DNA of 64,000 nt. Origin: Pseudomonas tohonis (lineage in GTDB: Bacteria > Pseudomonadota > Gammaproteobacteria > Pseudomonadales > Pseudomonadaceae). The stretch's first letter is position 1, and each line of letters opens with the position of its first letter. Where the stretch lies: positions 4,528,001-4,592,000 of the forward strand of contig NZ_AP023189.1 of assembly GCF_012767755.2 (NCBI RefSeq), written 5' to 3'. The position numbers and the translations under genes were made by a program. The notes below the pieces were generated by a model. The model searched no databases. It was not told the DNA's origin and saw nothing but the letters and a program-made list of their open reading frames with translations. This document shows positions 61,287 through 64,000 of this stretch, in pieces.

Positions 61287-63938
61287 CTACTCGGCCCGCG
61301 CCAACTCCCGTGCAAGGAACGGAGCGGTTCGGCTGCCAGACTTTCGGGCCACCTGCTGAGGGGAACCCGCCACCACGATGCTGCCGCCGGCAGCGCCCGC
61401 GCCTGGCCCTACGTCAATCACCCAGTCGGCTTGGGCCACCGCACGCATGTCGTGCTCGATCATCACTACGGTATTGCCGGCATCGACCAGGCGCTGCAAC
61501 TGCTCCAGCAGCCGGTCGGCATCCGACGCGTGCAGCCCGGTGGTCGGCTCGTCGAGCACGTACAGGCTTCGGCCGCGCTGGCTGCGCTGAAGCTCGGTCG
61601 CCAGCTTGATGCGCTGCGCCTCGCCACCGGAAAGCTCAGTGGCCGGTTGCCCCAGGCGCAGATAGCCCAGTCCGATGTCGCGCAGCAGTTGCAGGGGCCT
61701 TGCCACCGCGTCTTCACCCGCGAAGAATTCGCTGGCATCGTCCACGGTCATCTGCAGCACCTCGGCGATGTTGCGCCCGTTCCACTGCACCTTCAGCGTG
61801 GCCTCGTTGTAGCGCGCGCCATGGCAGGTCGGGCACGGCGCGTACACGCTGGGCATGAACAGCAGTTCCACGCTAACGAAACCCTCGCCCTCGCAAGTCT
61901 CGCAGCGCCCCTTGGCGACGTTGAACGAGAACCGTCCGGCATCATAGCGGCGGCGTCGAGCATCGGGCGTGGCGGCGAACAGCTTGCGCACATGGTCGAA
62001 CAGACCCGTGTAGGTAGCCAGGTTCGACCGCGGCGTGCGCCCGATCGGCTTCTGGTCCACCTGCACCAGGCGCTGTATGGCGTCCACGTCGCCCGCCAGA
62101 TGGCCGCCGGTCGCTTCGACCACTGCCGGCCCTTCGCTGGTGGCGCTTTCGGCGGCATCGTCTTCAGGCTCGTGGCCCAGGTGCAGCAGCACCAATTCCG
62201 GCAGGGCCTGCGCGACGAGGCTGGATTTGCCGGAGCCAGAGATGCCGGTAACGGCTGTCAGCACGCCCAGCGGAATGCGCGCATCCACGCCATGCAGGTT
62301 ATGGCGGTGGATGCCCTGCAGCTCCAACCAGCCGGTCGCTTCGCGTGCTCGGCTTCCGGGTGCGGGAATTTCGTCGAACAGGTAACGTGCAGTACGCGAT
62401 TCGGCAATCTTGCGCAGGCCATCCGGCTCGCCGCTGTAGAGCACGCGGCCGCCACGCTCGCCGGCATCCGGCCCGACATCCACGAGCCATTGCGCGCGGC
62501 GCATCAGGTCCAGGTCGTGATCCACCACAAACACCGAGTTGCCCGCGTCGCGCAGCCGGTCGAGTGCATCGTACAGGGCCTGGCTGTCGGAGGGATGCAG
62601 GCCCGCCGAGGGTTCGTCGAGTACGTACACGACGCCGAACAGCAGGGAACTTAATTGCGTGGCCAACCGCAAGCGTTGCAACTCGCCGGCCGAAAGCGTC
62701 GGCGTGGCCCGGTCCAGCGTCAGGTAGCCCAGGCCTAGCCCGCGCAGTTGGCGCAGGCGCGCCATCACGCCTCCAGCCAGGCGCTGTGCGGCGAGGCGCT
62801 TTTCTTCCGACAGCGCGGAGGTACGGCGCACGTCGGGCGATACCGCATGGACCGCACGGCCGGTGGCAGCGCGTTCGGCACGCTCGCGCCGGGTCGCTTC
62901 CTTGTCCGTAGCCGCACCCGCTGCATGGGCGCGGAAATCGCCCTGTGCGATGGGTTCGAGCAATGCCGCCAAGTGGTCCAGCGGCATCTGCATAAACGCG
63001 CCGATGTCCACCCCAGCGAAGGTGACCGACAGCGCTTCGGGCTTGAGCCTCTTGCCGTGGCAGGTGGGGCACGGCTTGCCCTCCATGAACCGGGATACGC
63101 GCTTTCTCATCAGCGCGCTCTGGGTATTGGCGAAGGTGTGCAACACATACCGCCGGGCGCCGGTGAAGGTGCCCATGTAGCTCGGCTCCATCTTGCGTTT
63201 GAGCGCGGTGCGGGTTTCGGCAGGCGTGAAACCGGCGTACACCGGCACCGTTGGTGTTTCCTCGGTGAACAGAATCCAGTCGCGATCCTTTTTCGGCAGG
63301 TCCTTCCACGGCCGGTCAACGTCGTAGCCCATGCTGACCAGGATGTCGCGCAGGTTCTGGCCCTGCCAGGCGGGCGGCCAGGAAGCAATCGCCCGCTCAC
63401 GGATGCTCAGGGAGGGGTCGGGCACCATGATCGCCTCGGTCACTTCGTACACATGACCCAAGCCGTGGCAGGTCGAGCACGCCCCCTGCGGCGTGTTCGG
63501 CGAAAAATCCTCGGCGTACAGCATCGGCTGGTTGGCGGGATAGGCGCCGGCGCGCGAATACATCATCCGCACCAGGCTGGACAGGGTGGTCACACTGCCC
63601 ACGGAGGAACGCGCATTGCTGGCCCCCCGCTGCTGCTGCAGCGCCACCGCTGGTGGCAGGCCGTCGATCGCATCTACGTCCGGCACGCCCGCCTGGTCGA
63701 TCAGGCGCCGTGCATAGGGGGCCACCGACTCAAAGTAGCGTCGCTGCGCCTCGGCATAGATGGTGCCGAAGGCCAGCGAGGACTTCCCGGAGCCGGAGAC
63801 ACCCGAGAACACCACCAGCGCATTCCGCGGGATAGAGACGTCCACCTCTTTGAGGTTGTTCTCACGCGCGCCACGCACCTGCACGAGGCCGCTGGCCGCA
63901 GCGGTACAAGAGGATTCACCGAAAGTATTGTTTGGCAT
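61287..63938 (-). CDS. UvrA-like ABC protein (UvrA2/DrrC subgroup)
   Basis: 883 residues from the ATG at 63938, with AGGA eight nt before it. Two ABC ATPase modules: Walker A GVSGSGKSS and GISGSGKSS, signature LSAGELQR (first) and LSGGEAQR (second), and Walker B VYVLDEPSAGLHP and LYVLDEPTTGLHA. Zinc fingers CSTCHG, CPTCHG, CETCEG and CPTCHG are intact. Shorter than canonical UvrA (~940) and placed on the island, which fits the UvrA2 group linked to drug and DNA-damage tolerance. Probably a complete gene. Confidence 0.9.
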   Translation of the reverse strand: MPNNTFGESSCTAAASGLVQVRGARENNLKEVDVSIPRNALVVFSGVSGSGKSSLAFGTIYAEAQRRYFESVAPYARRLIDQAGVPDVDAIDGLPPAVALQQQRGASNARSSVGSVTTLSSLVRMMYSRAGAYPANQPMLYAEDFSPNTPQGACSTCHGLGHVYEVTEAIMVPDPSLSIRERAIASWPPAWQGQNLRDILVSMGYDVDRPWKDLPKKDRDWILFTEETPTVPVYAGFTPAETRTALKRKMEPSYMGTFTGARRYVLHTFANTQSALMRKRVSRFMEGKPCPTCHGKRLKPEALSVTFAGVDIGAFMQMPLDHLAALLEPIAQGDFRAHAAGAATDKEATRRERAERAATGRAVHAVSPDVRRTSALSEEKRLAAQRLAGGVMARLRQLRGLGLGYLTLDRATPTLSAGELQRLRLATQLSSLLFGVVYVLDEPSAGLHPSDSQALYDALDRLRDAGNSVFVVDHDLDLMRRAQWLVDVGPDAGERGGRVLYSGEPDGLRKIAESRTARYLFDEIPAPGSRAREATGWLELQGIHRHNLHGVDARIPLGVLTAVTGISGSGKSSLVAQALPELVLLHLGHEPEDDAAESATSEGPAVVEATGGHLAGDVDAIQRLVQVDQKPIGRTPRSNLATYTGLFDHVRKLFAATPDARRRRYDAGRFSFNVAKGRCETCEGEGFVSVELLFMPSVYAPCPTCHGARYNEATLKVQWNGRNIAEVLQMTVDDASEFFAGEDAVARPLQLLRDIGLGYLRLGQPATELSGGEAQRIKLATELQRSQRGRSLYVLDEPTTGLHASDADRLLEQLQRLVDAGNTVVMIEHDMRAVAQADWVIDVGPGAGAAGGSIVVAGSPQQVARKSGSRTAPFLARELARAE

Positions 63939-64000
63939 GTTCTTATCCTGTAGTTCGCCCCGCTCAGGACGGGACTTCCTGAGTGGTAGGGAAAACTGAT

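Overview
The window is a GC-rich (roughly 65-68% by eye) chromosomal segment of a Pseudomonas-type gammaproteobacterium. I place it in the P. aeruginosa / P. resinovorans ('Metapseudomonas') neighbourhood from gene content and order: rnd-ycgL-ycgN, a heme-type sigma/anti-sigma/TonB receptor trio near ptrB-HIT-glutamine amidotransferase, a riboswitch-led cob operon, sseA, and a FadL porin. Genes are densely packed, with many ATGA-type overlaps. The last ~8 kb has lower GC and looks horizontally acquired.

Left part (1-6958): a six-gene minus-strand operon (EamA exporter, JAMM peptidase, MoaD-E1-rhodanese fusion, cysteine-synthase-like PLP enzyme, serine O-acetyltransferase, AlaX-type editing protein) faces a divergent MocR-type regulator. 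I read it as a protein-thiocarboxylate route to cysteine (or another thio-compound) of the CysO/CysM/Mec type. The sulfur carrier is fused in front of its own activating enzyme. Next (6959-13691) come housekeeping and hypothetical genes (DUF2937, class II amidotransferase, HIT, membrane protein, ptrB, LMW phosphatase, DUF1456, PfpI family). A Fur-box-preceded ECF sigma / FecR / STN-TonB receptor system for heme follows (13795-18129). Then come agmatine deiminase, a polyamine-binding protein and a LysR regulator (18173-21372).

Middle (21470-39890): a secreted M1-like metalloprotein, YcgN, a 2-hydroxyacid dehydrogenase, YcgL, RNase D, a DapA family enzyme, an SMP-30 family beta-propeller, PlsC, SseA, a FadL porin, a DUF2167 protein, glutathione peroxidase, a MarR/MFS pair with visible palindromic operators and a coupled tiny membrane peptide, an acyl-CoA dehydrogenase and a secreted sphingomyelinase-like enzyme. 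From 50.8 kb down to 39.9 kb one cobalamin riboswitch precedes eleven minus-strand genes (btuB, cobO, cobB, bluB, cbiB, cobD, cobQ, cobU, cobT, cobC, cobS). They cover B12 uptake, corrinoid adenylation and amidation, lower-ligand synthesis and nucleotide-loop assembly, and the run ends at a strong terminator.

Right part: a copper-storage protein, HNH protein, O-methyltransferase, two NlpC/P60 lipoproteins, a Sir2 deacetylase and a Tag glycosylase lead to a broken ttcA. The native ttcA is cut inside its ATP-binding SGGKDS motif at about 55872, and AT-rich foreign DNA starts there. That DNA carries a complete divergent ttcA, a decayed VOC-family gene, a two-gene polysaccharide deacetylase / putative glycosidase unit resembling a split PelA, the C-terminal scrap of an ICE relaxase and a UvrA-like ABC protein. 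The other end of this island lies outside the window.
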